Source of the DNA: Janthinobacterium sp. 64
GTDB taxonomy: Bacteria > Pseudomonadota > Gammaproteobacteria > Burkholderiales > Burkholderiaceae_D
DNA: 64,000 bases
Assembly: GCF_002813325.1 (NCBI RefSeq)
Contig: NZ_PHUG01000001.1
Location: 4,526,001 to 4,590,000 of the forward strand
Reading direction: 5' to 3'
Below are positions 8,008 to 20,576 of the stretch, one piece after another. The notes beneath the pieces were generated by a model. It saw only the letters and a list, made by a program, of their open reading frames with translations, had not been told where the DNA came from and made no database searches. The translations under genes were made by a program, and so were the position numbers. Every line of letters begins with the position of its first letter. Within the stretch, counting starts at the first letter, position 1.

Positions 8008-8379
8008 CTACGCTGCCGCGCCGGGCCAGTGCTTGTGCAGCTCGGGGTCGGTGCGCAATTCCCACAGGGCCAGCACGACGACGGCGATGCCGACAATCAA
8101 CTCGTTCCACAGGACGACGCGCTGTTCGGCGATGCGCAGCACCCATGGCGAGACGGCGACCCAGACGCCCACCAGCAGATTGACGACGACGGCCCAGAAA
8201 TACGTCTTGTACAGATCGAAGGCGGCCAGCACGGCGATCACCAGACCCGAGATAAAGGCATTGAGCATCTGCGGCGAGCCTTCGGGATAGGAAAAGGCCC
8301 AGGGCGAAACGAGCAGCCACAGGCCCAGCAACAGGATCACTTGATCTTGCCAGCGTTTCAGTTTGAAATTGCTTGCCAT
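8008..8379 (-). CDS. SPW-repeat membrane protein
   Basis: A 123-residue inner-membrane protein with four hydrophobic segments arranged as two repeats. Each repeat contains the SPW signature (LLVSPWAFSY and VAVSPWVLR). The start at 8379 is preceded by an ideal AAGGAGGA Shine-Dalgarno on the minus strand; an upstream in-frame ATG lacks one. SPW-repeat proteins are small membrane proteins of unknown function, found in many soil bacteria. Its very strong ribosome binding site suggests high translation. It lies downstream of metH on the same strand, but with its own spacing of about 110 bases. Confidence 0.85.
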   Translation of the reverse strand: MASNFKLKRWQDQVILLLGLWLLVSPWAFSYPEGSPQMLNAFISGLVIAVLAAFDLYKTYFWAVVVNLLVGVWVAVSPWVLRIAEQRVVLWNELIVGIAVVVLALWELRTDPELHKHWPGAAA

Positions 8380-8457
8380 ATATCCTCCTTCGCCAGTTAG
8401 GAACGGGCCGGAGCAGGCATGCAGCATGCCGACCGGCATACTGCGTTAGTGCGCTTG

Positions 8458-8481
8458 GGCGCGCGAAAAGTTCCGCGCGCC
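8458..8481 (-). terminator. GC-rich hairpin after metH
   Basis: GGCGCGCG (8458-8465) and CGCGCGCC (8474-8481) form a perfect 8-bp stem 11 bases downstream of the metH stop on the minus strand. There is no U-tract, so efficient intrinsic termination is uncertain; it may act as an mRNA 3'-end stabiliser. Confidence 0.4.
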
Positions 8482-8491
8482 TTGCTACCGC

Positions 8492-12286
<3,795 letters not shown>

Positions 12287-12431
12287 TTCATGCTTTCAAT
12301 AGGCAAACGGGCGGCGGCGCGGCGACAAGACAGGTACGGGGCGGTTGCGGGCCAGCAGGATCCGCTGACGGAGAGTGCCGGCCGGGTAGGGCAGGCAGAA
12401 GGTGGCAATCGCCTGAATCACCGGGTCTAAA

Positions 12432-12437
12432 ATTATA
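12432..12437 (-). promoter_or_regulatory. Candidate -10 element of metH
   Basis: On the minus strand a perfect TATAAT lies about 145 bases upstream of the metH start, in an AT-rich pocket. No good -35 at 16-18 bases is visible, so an activator may be needed or the call may be wrong. Confidence 0.4.
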
Positions 12438-12439
12438 CG

Positions 12440-12801
12440 GCATCAGGCTGCTTTGGTTTTAAGCAAAAGCGGCCGTTCACCGCACGGCAAGCTTTCTTGC
12501 AACACATTGCCTTGCGCCTGGCCTGTTTCTGAAAATGACATCCCTGAAAATCTTGCTCAAAATGTCAATTTTTCAGCCAATGCAGGGCGAAAGGAAGAGG
12601 GTTCTACATAAAGTGTGCCAGGGAGATATTTCAATCATGGTCAAAATTAATTGAATCAACAGCAGCATTAGTTGTCTTTAGGAATCCAATTAACCGATAA
12701 TATTAGTTCCTCGAAAGTAAATTCTCACCAAAAGTCACCCATATGTCACATTTCTCTCGCCGCCTCCCCTGCATCGCGCTGCATCAGCATGGGTGCCAGC
12801 C
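12440..12801. other. Gene-free AT-rich divergent region between metH and the metzincin lipoprotein
   Basis: Together with the metH leader this leaves about 515 bases without a gene. I found no credible open frame or RNA gene. It holds the metH -10 at its left edge, an inverted repeat (TGAAAATGACAT at 12530-12541 with ATGTCAATTTTTCA at 12562-12575), and a promoter-like pair facing right at 12672-12701. The base composition is clearly lower in GC than the flanking genes. Confidence 0.5.
12672..12701 (+). promoter_or_regulatory. Candidate sigma70 promoter of the metzincin lipoprotein gene
   Basis: TTGTCT at 12672-12677 and GATAAT at 12696-12701 are separated by 18 bases. They lie about 100 bases upstream of the ATG at 12802. 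Confidence 0.45.
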
Positions 12802-15273
12802 ATGAAAAACCATTTGCTTGTTGCATTGTTTGTCATGCTGGGCCTGTCCGCTTGCGGCGGCGGTGGCGGTGGTGGCGACACGGCGGTGACGACCACCTCG
12901 GGCAATCCCGTCGTGATTCCTGCCGTGACGGCCGTCTCGGCGGCGAATGTCGCCGTGGGTGGCAGCCTGGTGGTCAAGGGCACGAATTTGAGCCGCGTGA
13001 CGGCCTTCCAGGTGGGCGGCGTGACGCTTGCCAGCAGCGCCGCCAGCGACACCAGCGTGACCCTGGCCATGCCGGGCGCGCCCGTATCGGGCGCCTTGAG
13101 CCTGGTCAGCGCCAGCGGCACGGCCACCACCAGCTATAACGTCAATGTGTACCTGCCGTTGAGCGTGGGCAGCATCGCGCCAGCGACGGGCGGCGTCGGT
13201 TCCAGCGTGACGATCGCGGGCGGCGGCATGGGAGCCGTGACGGCGGTGCAGTTTGGCAATGGCGCGGCGGCGACGCCGCAAAGCCAGACGGCCGGCAGCG
13301 TGACCGTGGTGGTGCCCTTGGGCGCGGCAACGGGGGCGCTGACGGTGCGCGGTCCTTACAACGATGCCATCAGCAGCGATGCATACAAGGTTTTGGCGAG
13401 CGTGGCCGTGACGTCGATCACGTCGGCCGTCAACAACGGGACCTTGTCGGTGACGCTGCAGGGCAGCAATCTCGACCAGGTCAGCTCGGCTTCGGTGGGC
13501 ACTACGCCGGCCGTCATCGTCAGCGCCAGTGCCAGTCAGCTGCTGTTGTCTGCACCAGGCTCGGCAACGGGTAACGTGATGCTGTCGGCCGCGTCGCGCA
13601 TCGCCGTCAATGCGGGCACGGTGTCGGCCTTTACCTTGGGCAGCATTGATTTCGCGCAGGTACTGAACCTGAACGCCAGCAATGCGGCTTTGCGCCTGAC
13701 GCGCGGCAAGCAGGCCGCCGTGCGCGTGTCCGTGCTGGCCGCGCAAGCGGGCCAGGCCAGCCCCGCCGTGACCTTGATTGCAACCGCCGCCAATGGCAGC
13801 AACCTGGGCAGCATCAGCATGAGCGGTCCCCTGGTCTTGCCGATGGCGAAAAGCGATGACAGTTTCAATGGCAATTTCAGTGCCGTCCTGCCTGCAGGCT
13901 GGATCTTGCCCGGCGTGCGCGTGCGCGTGACGGCCGTGGGCAATGATGGCGTGCAAGTGAGCCAGGAAGCGGCGCCGGCCGTGTCCAGCGCAGCGCGCAT
14001 CCGCCTGGTACTCGTACCCTTGAGCACCGATGATGGCGTGGCACAAGTGCCTGACGCCAGGGATATCCGCGCCGCGCTGCTGCGCGTGTATCCGTATGCG
14101 ACGGAAAACATCAGCATCACCACGCGCGCTGCACTGAGCATGCCTGGCAGCAGCACGGCCGATAGCTGGTGGAGCAACGCCCTGGGGACGTTGGAGGACC
14201 GGCGGGTGCAGGAAGACAGCGGCGCCTATTATTATGGTTTCGTACCGAAAATGTCCGTCACCCGTGCCGCCGGCCTGGCCTACATCAACGGCCGCAGCAG
14301 CGGCAGCGACAGCACCTCGGCCATCGGCCTGGACGCCCGTGCCATCAATGTCGCGGCGTTCGATCCCTTCGGCAATGGCTGGCCTGAATGGCTGACCACG
14401 CTCGTGCATGAACTGGGCCACAATCACTCGCTGCAGCACGTTCCCTGCGGCAGCCCGGCTGGTGCGGTGACCGACTACCCGTATACGGATGGCAATCTGG
14501 GCCCGCAACCGCTGTACAACAGCGACTATGCGGGTAGCATCGGCCAGCTGAGCAAGGCCGTCTATGGCGGCACGCCGATGAAGGACGTGATGAGCTATTG
14601 CAGCGGTGCCTGGTTCTCCGACTACAGCTATGCGCGGGTGCAGCAATTCCTGGAAAAACGCAGCACGCAAATGACGGGCAGCAATGTGCTGGCGGCCAGC
14701 ATGGCCGTGGCAGAAAATGGCTACCTGACCATTTCCGGCAGCATCACGCCGGCCGGCGTAACCTTGCGTCCAGCCGTTGCCTCGTCCACGCGTGTGGGCG
14801 CAGCGGCCAGCGGCAGCGGCCAGGCGTACACCCTGCGGGTTCTGACGGCATCGGGAACGACGATCGACTGGCCTTTCGATGCGGTAACCGTGGCCGACCA
14901 CGGCGGCAGCGCCATGCGCCACTTCCGCGTCAGTTTCGCCAACCCGGGCGATATCAGCGACGTGGAAGTATTGTCAAATGGTAAGCCATTGACCCGGCTG
15001 GAACGTTCGGCGCGCCGCAGCAAGGCCGCCAACGATGGCAGCTTTGAGGTAACGCAAAGCGCTGGCAAGCTGGCGCTGGTCTGGGATGCCCAGGCGGAGC
15101 CGTATGCAGCCGTGCTGCACGTGGCAGCCGATGGCCGCAAGACGGTGGTCGCCAGCGGCTTGACCGGTGGTAACGCCAGCGTCGATGTGAGCGCCTTGCC
15201 GGCCGGCGGACGTTTCGAGGTCAGCCTGTCGTCGTCCGTGGGAGGACGTTTGATGAAGGTGCAGCGCCGCTAG
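12802..15273 (+). CDS. IPT/TIG-domain lipoprotein with metzincin-type zinc protease motif
   Basis: An 823-residue secreted lipoprotein. MKNHLLVALFVMLGLSAC ends in a lipobox (LSAC, Cys18), followed by a run of seven glycines. Residues of about 40-280 are beta-rich IPT/TIG-like repeats (VGGSLVVKGTNLSRVTAFQVGG and VGSSVTIAGGGMGAVTAVQFGN). HELGHNHSLQH has H536, E537, H540 and H546, the metzincin HExxHxxxxxH zinc signature. A candidate Met-turn (DVMSYC, Met597) follows about 50 residues later. The nearest named group I can suggest is the M66/TagA-like secreted proteases, but the match is by motif only. Likely an outer-membrane or secreted protease. ATG chosen at 12802 because the signal peptide starts there. 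Confidence 0.8.
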   Translation: MKNHLLVALFVMLGLSACGGGGGGGDTAVTTTSGNPVVIPAVTAVSAANVAVGGSLVVKGTNLSRVTAFQVGGVTLASSAASDTSVTLAMPGAPVSGALSLVSASGTATTSYNVNVYLPLSVGSIAPATGGVGSSVTIAGGGMGAVTAVQFGNGAAATPQSQTAGSVTVVVPLGAATGALTVRGPYNDAISSDAYKVLASVAVTSITSAVNNGTLSVTLQGSNLDQVSSASVGTTPAVIVSASASQLLLSAPGSATGNVMLSAASRIAVNAGTVSAFTLGSIDFAQVLNLNASNAALRLTRGKQAAVRVSVLAAQAGQASPAVTLIATAANGSNLGSISMSGPLVLPMAKSDDSFNGNFSAVLPAGWILPGVRVRVTAVGNDGVQVSQEAAPAVSSAARIRLVLVPLSTDDGVAQVPDARDIRAALLRVYPYATENISITTRAALSMPGSSTADSWWSNALGTLEDRRVQEDSGAYYYGFVPKMSVTRAAGLAYINGRSSGSDSTSAIGLDARAINVAAFDPFGNGWPEWLTTLVHELGHNHSLQHVPCGSPAGAVTDYPYTDGNLGPQPLYNSDYAGSIGQLSKAVYGGTPMKDVMSYCSGAWFSDYSYARVQQFLEKRSTQMTGSNVLAASMAVAENGYLTISGSITPAGVTLRPAVASSTRVGAAASGSGQAYTLRVLTASGTTIDWPFDAVTVADHGGSAMRHFRVSFANPGDISDVEVLSNGKPLTRLERSARRSKAANDGSFEVTQSAGKLALVWDAQAEPYAAVLHVAADGRKTVVASGLTGGNASVDVSALPAGGRFEVSLSSSVGGRLMKVQRR

Positions 15274-15294
15274 GCAAGGGCGCTGGATGCAAGA

Positions 15295-15316
15295 AGGGCT
15301 TGCCGCGGCAAGCCCT
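15295..15316. repeat. Perfect 22-bp palindrome downstream of the protease gene
   Basis: AGGGCTTGCC, GC, GGCAAGCCCT is exactly self-complementary. As RNA it forms a 9-bp stem with a CGCG loop, but no U-tract follows. It lies 22 bases after the protease stop and about 95 bases before the tautomerase start, so it could end the first transcript or be an operator for the second. Confidence 0.55.
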
Positions 15317-15410
15317 GTGTGGAATATGCACAGATCCTGTGCCTGGCGCAGGCTGCCATTTCCCGGCTCGCCTGCCTAGAATGGGGCTTCATCCACTTGC
15401 GGAGCATCCC

Positions 15411-15818
15411 ATGCCCATTCTGAACCTGCGTTTATCCACGCCACCCGATGCGCGCCAGTCGGCCGCCATCGCCGCCACCCTGAGCGGCCTGACGGCGCGC
15501 CTGCTGCACAAGGCGCCCGAACTGACGTCGGTGGCCATCAGCCATCTTGATGCGGCGCACTGGTTTGTCGGCGGCCCCTCGCTGCAAGCGCAAGGCAAGA
15601 GCAGTTTTTTCCTCGATATCCTGATCAGCGATGAAACGAATACGGCGGCGGAAAAAGCGGCGTATATCGCCGCCGTGTTCGCTGCCATGCGGGAGTATCT
15701 CGGCGACTTGCACGACGTCAGCTACATCCACGTGCATGACGCGCGCCAATCGGCCTGGGGCTATGGCGGCTTGACGCAGCAGTTCCGCGCCGTGCGCAAG
15801 GCGCTGCAGCAGCCGTGA
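15411..15818 (+). CDS. Tautomerase-superfamily protein
   Basis: A 135-residue protein whose ATG at 15411 gives proline at position 2 (MPILNLRLSTPP), the catalytic N-terminal base of the 4-oxalocrotonate tautomerase superfamily. The length suggests a fused two-unit or CHMI-like member rather than the 62-residue type. Later sequence includes SSFFLDILISDETNTAAEKAAYIAAVF and a C-terminal YGGLTQQFR. The substrate is unknown. Its stop is immediately adjacent to the stop of the convergent LysR gene. Confidence 0.75.
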   Translation: MPILNLRLSTPPDARQSAAIAATLSGLTARLLHKAPELTSVAISHLDAAHWFVGGPSLQAQGKSSFFLDILISDETNTAAEKAAYIAAVFAAMREYLGDLHDVSYIHVHDARQSAWGYGGLTQQFRAVRKALQQP

Positions 15819-16721
15819 TCAATCCCAGCGGCGATCCCGATAGTGTTGCACGGCAAAATCGACGAAGACCCTGACCTTGGGCGACAGCTGGCGGCTGTGC
15901 GGATACAGCGCGTACAAGGTGCGTGGGCGCAAGGTGTAGTCGGGCAAGACTTCCACCAGCTGGCCGCTGCGCAGCGCGTCGCGCACGATGAAGGCGGCCG
16001 CGCCGGCAATCCCCATGCCGCCCACGGCCGCTTCGCGCAGGGCGATGCTGGTATTGGCTTGCAGGCTGCCGCGCACGGCCACCTTGTGCGCGGCGCCGTC
16101 GCTATCCGTGAACGACCACTCCGCCGGCTTGTCGCCGGAGCTGTACATCAGGCAATTGTGCTGCGCCAGCTCTTGCGGCGTGGCCGGATGGCCATGGCGG
16201 TCCAGGTAGGCGGGCGAGGCGACGGCCACCGTGCGGCTGCTGGCCAGCTGGCGCGCCACCAGGGTGGAGTCGGGCAAGCCGCGCGCCAGGCGCAGCGCCA
16301 CGTCGAAGCCATCGTCGATCAGGTCGACGATGCGGTCATTGCAGACCAGGTCGATGTGGATATGCGGATATTGGCGCGTAAATTCGGGCAGCCAGGCGGC
16401 CAGTTCCAGGGTGCCGAAGGCCATCGGCGCATTGATGCGCAGGCTGCCGGACGGCTGCGCCTGGTGCATGGCGACGGCGCGGTCGGCCGCGTCAAGGGCG
16501 TCGAGGATGTCGCGGCTGGCCAGGTAATATTCCTGGCCGGCGGCCGTCAGGGCGAAGCGGCGCGTGGTGCGGTTGAGTAATTGGGCGCCCAGCTGGCTTT
16601 CCAGCTGGCGCACCTGGCGCGAGACGATGGAGTGGGAGATGCCCAGCGCGTTGCCGGCGGCCGTGAAACTGCCCAGTTCCACGACGCGGCGCAGGGCGCG
16701 CAGGGCGGTCAGCTGATCCAT
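15819..16721 (-). CDS. LysR-family transcriptional regulator
   Basis: A 300-residue LysR-type regulator. The N-terminal winged helix-turn-helix (residues 3-60) reads ALRALRRVVELGSFTAAGNALGISHSIVSRQVRQ in two segments, followed by the LNRTTRRFALTAAG wing. The C-terminal part (about 90-295) is the periplasmic-binding-like co-inducer domain. It is tail-to-tail with the tautomerase gene with no spacer, and fmt lies 30 bases upstream on the same strand. Its targets are unknown. Confidence 0.92.
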   Translation of the reverse strand: MDQLTALRALRRVVELGSFTAAGNALGISHSIVSRQVRQLESQLGAQLLNRTTRRFALTAAGQEYYLASRDILDALDAADRAVAMHQAQPSGSLRINAPMAFGTLELAAWLPEFTRQYPHIHIDLVCNDRIVDLIDDGFDVALRLARGLPDSTLVARQLASSRTVAVASPAYLDRHGHPATPQELAQHNCLMYSSGDKPAEWSFTDSDGAAHKVAVRGSLQANTSIALREAAVGGMGIAGAAAFIVRDALRSGQLVEVLPDYTLRPRTLYALYPHSRQLSPKVRVFVDFAVQHYRDRRWD

Positions 16722-16751
16722 GGGCGCGTGTTGCGGGTATCGATGACTTAA

Positions 16752-17708
16752 TTAAACGAAGCGCTTGCCTTCGAGGGGGAAGCCCTTGATGAACTCGGCC
16801 GCTGGCAGGCGCTTGCCGCCCGGTTTTTGCAGTTCCGTCAGGCGCAGCGAGCCATTGCCGCAGGCCACGACGATGCCGTGCTGGGCGTCGGCCGCCAGCA
16901 CCTGGCCCGGCGCTTCCTTGCTGTCCGCTTCGAGTACCTCGGCGGCCCAGATCTTGATGGTGGTGCCATCGACCTGGCCGCAGGCGCCGGGAAACGGATT
17001 GAAGGCGCGGATTTTCAGGCCCAGTTCCAGCGCAGGCTGGCTGAAATCGAGCGCCGCTTCTTCCTTGGCGATTTTTGCCGCGTAGGTGACGCCCGCTTCC
17101 GGCTGCGGCACTGCTTCGAGCGGCTGCTGCTGCATCTTGCGCAGGGTCTCGACGATCATCTTGCCGCCCAGCGTGGCCAGCTTGTCGTGCAGGCTGGCGG
17201 TGGAGTCGCCCGCTTCGATGGGCGTGCGCTCGATGGACAGCATGGGGCCTGTATCGAGGCCTTCTTCCATTTGCATGATGGTCACGCCCGTTTCATCGTC
17301 ACCGGCCTCGATGGCGCGGTGGATCGGGGCGGCACCGCGCCAGCGCGGCAGCAATGAACCGTGGATATTGATGCAAGGTTTGATGTCGAGCGTGCTGCGC
17401 GGCAAGATCAAGCCATAGGCCGCCACCACCATCACGTCGTAATCGGTGGCCAGCAGGCGCTCGTGGGCCGCTTTTGCCTCGGCGGCGCGCTGCGGGTCCT
17501 TGCTGTCCATGCGCAGGGACAGCGGCTGCAGCACTTCGATGCCATGCTGCTGCGCATATTGCTTGACGGCCGAGGCGTGCAGCTGCATGCCGCGTCCGGC
17601 AGGGCGGTCGGGCTGGGTCAGCACCAGCGGAATGTCGAATCCCGCTTCGTGCAAGTCTTTCAGGGCCGTGGCGGCGAATTCAGGCGTGCCTGCGAAGATC
17701 ACTTTCAT
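16752..17708 (-). CDS. fmt: Methionyl-tRNA formyltransferase
   Basis: Fmt formylates initiator Met-tRNA, using 10-formyltetrahydrofolate. The ATG at 17708 follows AAGGAAC and gives 318 residues beginning [13 protein letters not shown]. The formyltransferase signature [21 protein letters not shown] and the [10 protein letters not shown] segment carry the catalytic Asn/His/Asp residues. The C-terminal OB-like domain (about 210-315) binds tRNA. It lies downstream of def on the same strand, the classical def-fmt operon. Confidence 0.97.
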   Translation of the reverse strand: MKVIFAGTPEFAATALKDLHEAGFDIPLVLTQPDRPAGRGMQLHASAVKQYAQQHGIEVLQPLSLRMDSKDPQRAAEAKAAHERLLATDYDVMVVAAYGLILPRSTLDIKPCINIHGSLLPRWRGAAPIHRAIEAGDDETGVTIMQMEEGLDTGPMLSIERTPIEAGDSTASLHDKLATLGGKMIVETLRKMQQQPLEAVPQPEAGVTYAAKIAKEEAALDFSQPALELGLKIRAFNPFPGACGQVDGTTIKIWAAEVLEADSKEAPGQVLAADAQHGIVVACGNGSLRLTELQKPGGKRLPAAEFIKGFPLEGKRFV

Positions 17709-17803
17709 ATGGTTCCTTGACGTGAGGTGCGCAGGCCCGCGCCGGAGGCGCCAGGCTGGCATGGTGTAACGACGACTGTTGCTGCTTAGTCTACAGCAGT
17801 GAC

Positions 17804-18346
17804 TCAGAAACGGCGGTTCTGTGCGCGCAGATTGGCTTCGCGCTCGAGACCGCGGACTTCCTTGATCATCTTTGCCTTGATGCGGTTGCGCTTGAGCGGC
17901 GACAGGTATTCGACGAATACCTTGCCCAGCAAATGATCCATCTCATGCTGGATGCAGACGGCCAGCAAGCCATCGGCTTCCAGCTCGAACTGCTTGCCGT
18001 GACGGTCCAGGGCGCGCACCTTGATGCGGGCCGGGCGCTCGACGCCATCGTACACGCCAGGCACGGACAGACAGCCTTCGTCGTAGACCTGCTTTTCTTC
18101 GCTGGCCCAGGTGATTTCCGGGTTGATGAACACTTGCAGCTGGTTCTTCTCTTCGGTGATGTCGATCACCATCATCTGGATATGCGCGTCCACTTGCGAC
18201 GCGGCCAGGCCGACGCCTGGGGCGTCGTACATGGTTTCGGCCATGTCGTCGATCAGGGTTTGCAGGCGCTCGCCAAATTCGGTGACGGGCTTGGCGATCG
18301 TGTGCAGGCGAGGATCGGGGTAACGCAGGATATTTAATATGGACAT
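17804..18346 (-). CDS. def: Peptide deformylase
   Basis: Def removes the N-formyl group from nascent proteins. The 180 residues contain motif 1 GVGLAASQV, motif 2 EGCLSVPG (metal-ligand cysteine) and motif 3 QHEMDHLLG (two metal-ligand histidines and catalytic Glu). The length is normal for the family. It is transcribed with fmt and diverges from dprA, a gene order conserved in many proteobacteria. Confidence 0.97.
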   Translation of the reverse strand: MSILNILRYPDPRLHTIAKPVTEFGERLQTLIDDMAETMYDAPGVGLAASQVDAHIQMMVIDITEEKNQLQVFINPEITWASEEKQVYDEGCLSVPGVYDGVERPARIKVRALDRHGKQFELEADGLLAVCIQHEMDHLLGKVFVEYLSPLKRNRIKAKMIKEVRGLEREANLRAQNRRF

Positions 18347-18650
18347 ACGGATTCGACTGGTTAAGGTGGGCGCCGGTGCGCCTGATTATTCATGCCTGGG
18401 CCATGCGGACGATGGCAGGGCTATTTTATGTGAATGCGCTACGGTGGGGCGCGTATGGCGCAACGGCGCGGCAGATGCGTTTGCCAATGCGCTATTCGTT
18501 TGCTGCAAAGGGAAATTTTATCACAGACGCCCATGGCGCTGTGGATGCGGGGCTGTTTTGCGGCGCCATTGCACACATTGTTGCGCGCGTCGGTATCGCG
18601 TGTCTGCCAGGGCGCTAGCATGGGAAGGCACGGTACACAGCGAGGTTGTC
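18347..18650. other. Divergent intergenic region def / dprA
   Basis: These 304 bases hold no credible gene; short open frames on both strands have no homology I recognise and no ribosome binding site. The region must contain the divergent def and dprA promoters, but I could not pick a convincing -35/-10 pair. A relatively AT-rich patch (GGGAAATTTTATCACAG) is near 18510-18526. Confidence 0.4.
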
Positions 18651-19754
18651 ATGCATGCAATTGCAACGACGGCGGAGACGGCCACGGAACTGGCGGGCTG
18701 GCTGCGCCTGCAGCATCTGCCCGGCGTGGGTCCGGTGGTGGCGCGCGCCTTGCTGGCCCGCTTCGGCTTGCCACCGGCCATCTTCGCCGCATCATTCGAG
18801 GCCTTGCGCGAGGTGGTGCCGGCCAGCGTGGCGCGCGCCATCGTGCAGCCGCCCAAACCGGTGGCCAACAGCCAGCTCGAACTCACCCTGCAGTGGCTGC
18901 AGCGGCCCGGCAATGCCGTGCTGACCGTGGCCGATGCCGCGTATCCGCCCCTGCTGCTGGAAATCGCCGATCCGCCGCTGTTGTTATATGTGCGGGGGCG
19001 GGCGGAACTGCTGTCGCGTCCCGGCGTGGCCATCATCGGCAGCCGCAATGCCAGCGCACAGGGCATGCAGAATGCGGCCGCTTTTGCGCACGCCCTCAGC
19101 GCGGCGGGCCTGACCATCATTTCCGGGCTGGCGCTGGGCATCGACACGCACGCGCACGAGGGCGGCTTGCGCGGCGCCGGCGCCACGGTGGCCGTGATCG
19201 GCACGGGTGCCGATTTGGTGTATCCGCGACGTAACCTTGATCTGGCGCAAAGGATTGCCGAACAAGGCTGCATCGTCAGCGAGTACGCGCTGGGTTTACC
19301 GGCCATGCCAGCTAACTTTCCGCGTCGCAATCGGCTGATCAGTGGTCTGGCGCGCGGCGTGCTGGTGATCGAGGCGGCCGCGCAATCGGGTTCATTGATC
19401 ACGGCGCGCCTGGCCGGCGAGCAGGGGCGCGACGTGTACGCCTTGCCCGGCTCCATCCATGCGACGTTGGCCAAGGGCTGTCATGCGCTCATCAAGCAGG
19501 GCGCCAAGCTGGTCGAGTCGGCCGATGACGTGCTGCAAGAGCTGCAGTGGCTGGGCGGCATCCCCAGCGCGCCGGCCGTGGCGCAAGACGAGCCGCCGCT
19601 GCTGGCCGCGCTGGGCCACGATCCGCTCGATGCCGACACCCTGGCCGCGCGCAGCGGCCTGGCCATGGGAGAATTGATGGGTGAATTGCTGGCACTGGAG
19701 CTGGCGGGCTTGCTTGAACGCTTGCCGGGAGGACTATTTCAACGCTGCAAATGA
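18651..19754 (+). CDS. dprA: DNA-processing protein DprA
   Basis: DprA loads RecA on incoming single-stranded DNA during natural transformation. The ATG at 18651 has a GAGG upstream and gives 367 residues. An N-terminal helix-hairpin-helix-like segment (LPGVGPVVARALLARFG) is followed by the Rossmann-like domain. That domain has IIGSRNASAQG, SGLALGIDTHAHEG, GTGADLVYPRRN and NFPRRNRLISGLARGVLVIE. A C-terminal winged-helix (about 305-365) follows. It is the first gene of a rightward cluster with smg. Confidence 0.95.
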   Translation: MHAIATTAETATELAGWLRLQHLPGVGPVVARALLARFGLPPAIFAASFEALREVVPASVARAIVQPPKPVANSQLELTLQWLQRPGNAVLTVADAAYPPLLLEIADPPLLLYVRGRAELLSRPGVAIIGSRNASAQGMQNAAAFAHALSAAGLTIISGLALGIDTHAHEGGLRGAGATVAVIGTGADLVYPRRNLDLAQRIAEQGCIVSEYALGLPAMPANFPRRNRLISGLARGVLVIEAAAQSGSLITARLAGEQGRDVYALPGSIHATLAKGCHALIKQGAKLVESADDVLQELQWLGGIPSAPAVAQDEPPLLAALGHDPLDADTLAARSGLAMGELMGELLALELAGLLERLPGGLFQRCK

Positions 19755-19848
19755 CAGCTAGGCACTTGTGTGGCGGCCTTGCCGCACAGGGGGGCTTTGT
19801 CGGCGCGCACCCTTGTGTCGTAGCGAACTTAGCTGATAGAGTAGAGCC

Positions 19849-20313
19849 ATGTTCGATATCCTGGTGTACCTCTACGAGACTTACTATCGCCCCGATGCCT
19901 GCCCTGAGCCGGCCGTCCTGGCGCGCAAACTGTCGGCCGTCGGTTTCGACGACGTGGAGATTTCCGAAGCGCTCGTCTGGCTGACGGACTTGAACGCCAT
20001 GGCCGGCGTCGAACAAACCCTGACGGCCAGCTCCACGGGCACGCGCTTCTATGTCAAGCAGGAAAGCGACGTGCTGGGCACGGCCGCCATCGGTTTCATC
20101 CAGTTCCTCGAAAGCGCCAAGGTGCTCTCGCCGCTGCAGCGCGAAATCGTCATCGAACGGGCGCTGGCGCTCGACGAGGCACCCGTGTCGCTGGGCAAGC
20201 TGAAAGTCATCGTGCTGATGCTGCTGTGGAGCCAGGGCAAGGAACCGGACGCGCTGATGTTCGACGACCTGTTTGTTGACGACGAAGACCTGCCTCCCCG
20301 CTTGTTGCACTAA
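19849..20313 (+). CDS. smg: Smg family protein (DUF494)
   Basis: A 154-residue soluble protein ([20 protein letters not shown]) of the Smg/DUF494 family, which is typically encoded next to dprA, def and fmt. Its role is not established. The N-terminal half has a winged-helix-like pattern ([22 protein letters not shown]) and the C-terminus is strongly acidic. It lies 94 bases after dprA, probably in the same transcript. Confidence 0.92.
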   Translation: MFDILVYLYETYYRPDACPEPAVLARKLSAVGFDDVEISEALVWLTDLNAMAGVEQTLTASSTGTRFYVKQESDVLGTAAIGFIQFLESAKVLSPLQREIVIERALALDEAPVSLGKLKVIVLMLLWSQGKEPDALMFDDLFVDDEDLPPRLLH

Positions 20314-20576
20314 TATAGTGTCATCACTGGCGCCGCCGTCCCGCCATCCCCTTTACTATGTGCCGCACCTGCGCCCACGCCAGCCCATTGTGTTTGCGCT
20401 GGCGCATTCTTGCTTGCAGATAACTTGCCGAATTCTTCAATAGGCGCTTATCATTGGCCGCTTGACAAGACCACAAGTCACAAGGCATTGCGCAGACAAA
20501 AGCGTCGATGCCTGGCAATGCACTGTATGATGCGCATGCTGAAACTATCCTAGAGCATTTTTCGAGACCACAAAAT

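Noticed and set aside
12287..12431. Possible cobalamin or SAH riboswitch in the metH leader
   Set aside because: No B12 box, no GCCACTG core and no SAH-riboswitch motif are present; the leader shows only weak stems.
12287..12442. Short upstream open frame (about 51 codons) before metH on the minus strand
   Set aside because: Its ATG overlaps the predicted -10 element, so it would not be in the transcript; no ribosome site.
18376..18618. Small open frames between def and dprA
   Set aside because: No ribosome site, no homology recognised, overlapping frames on both strands; more likely a promoter region.
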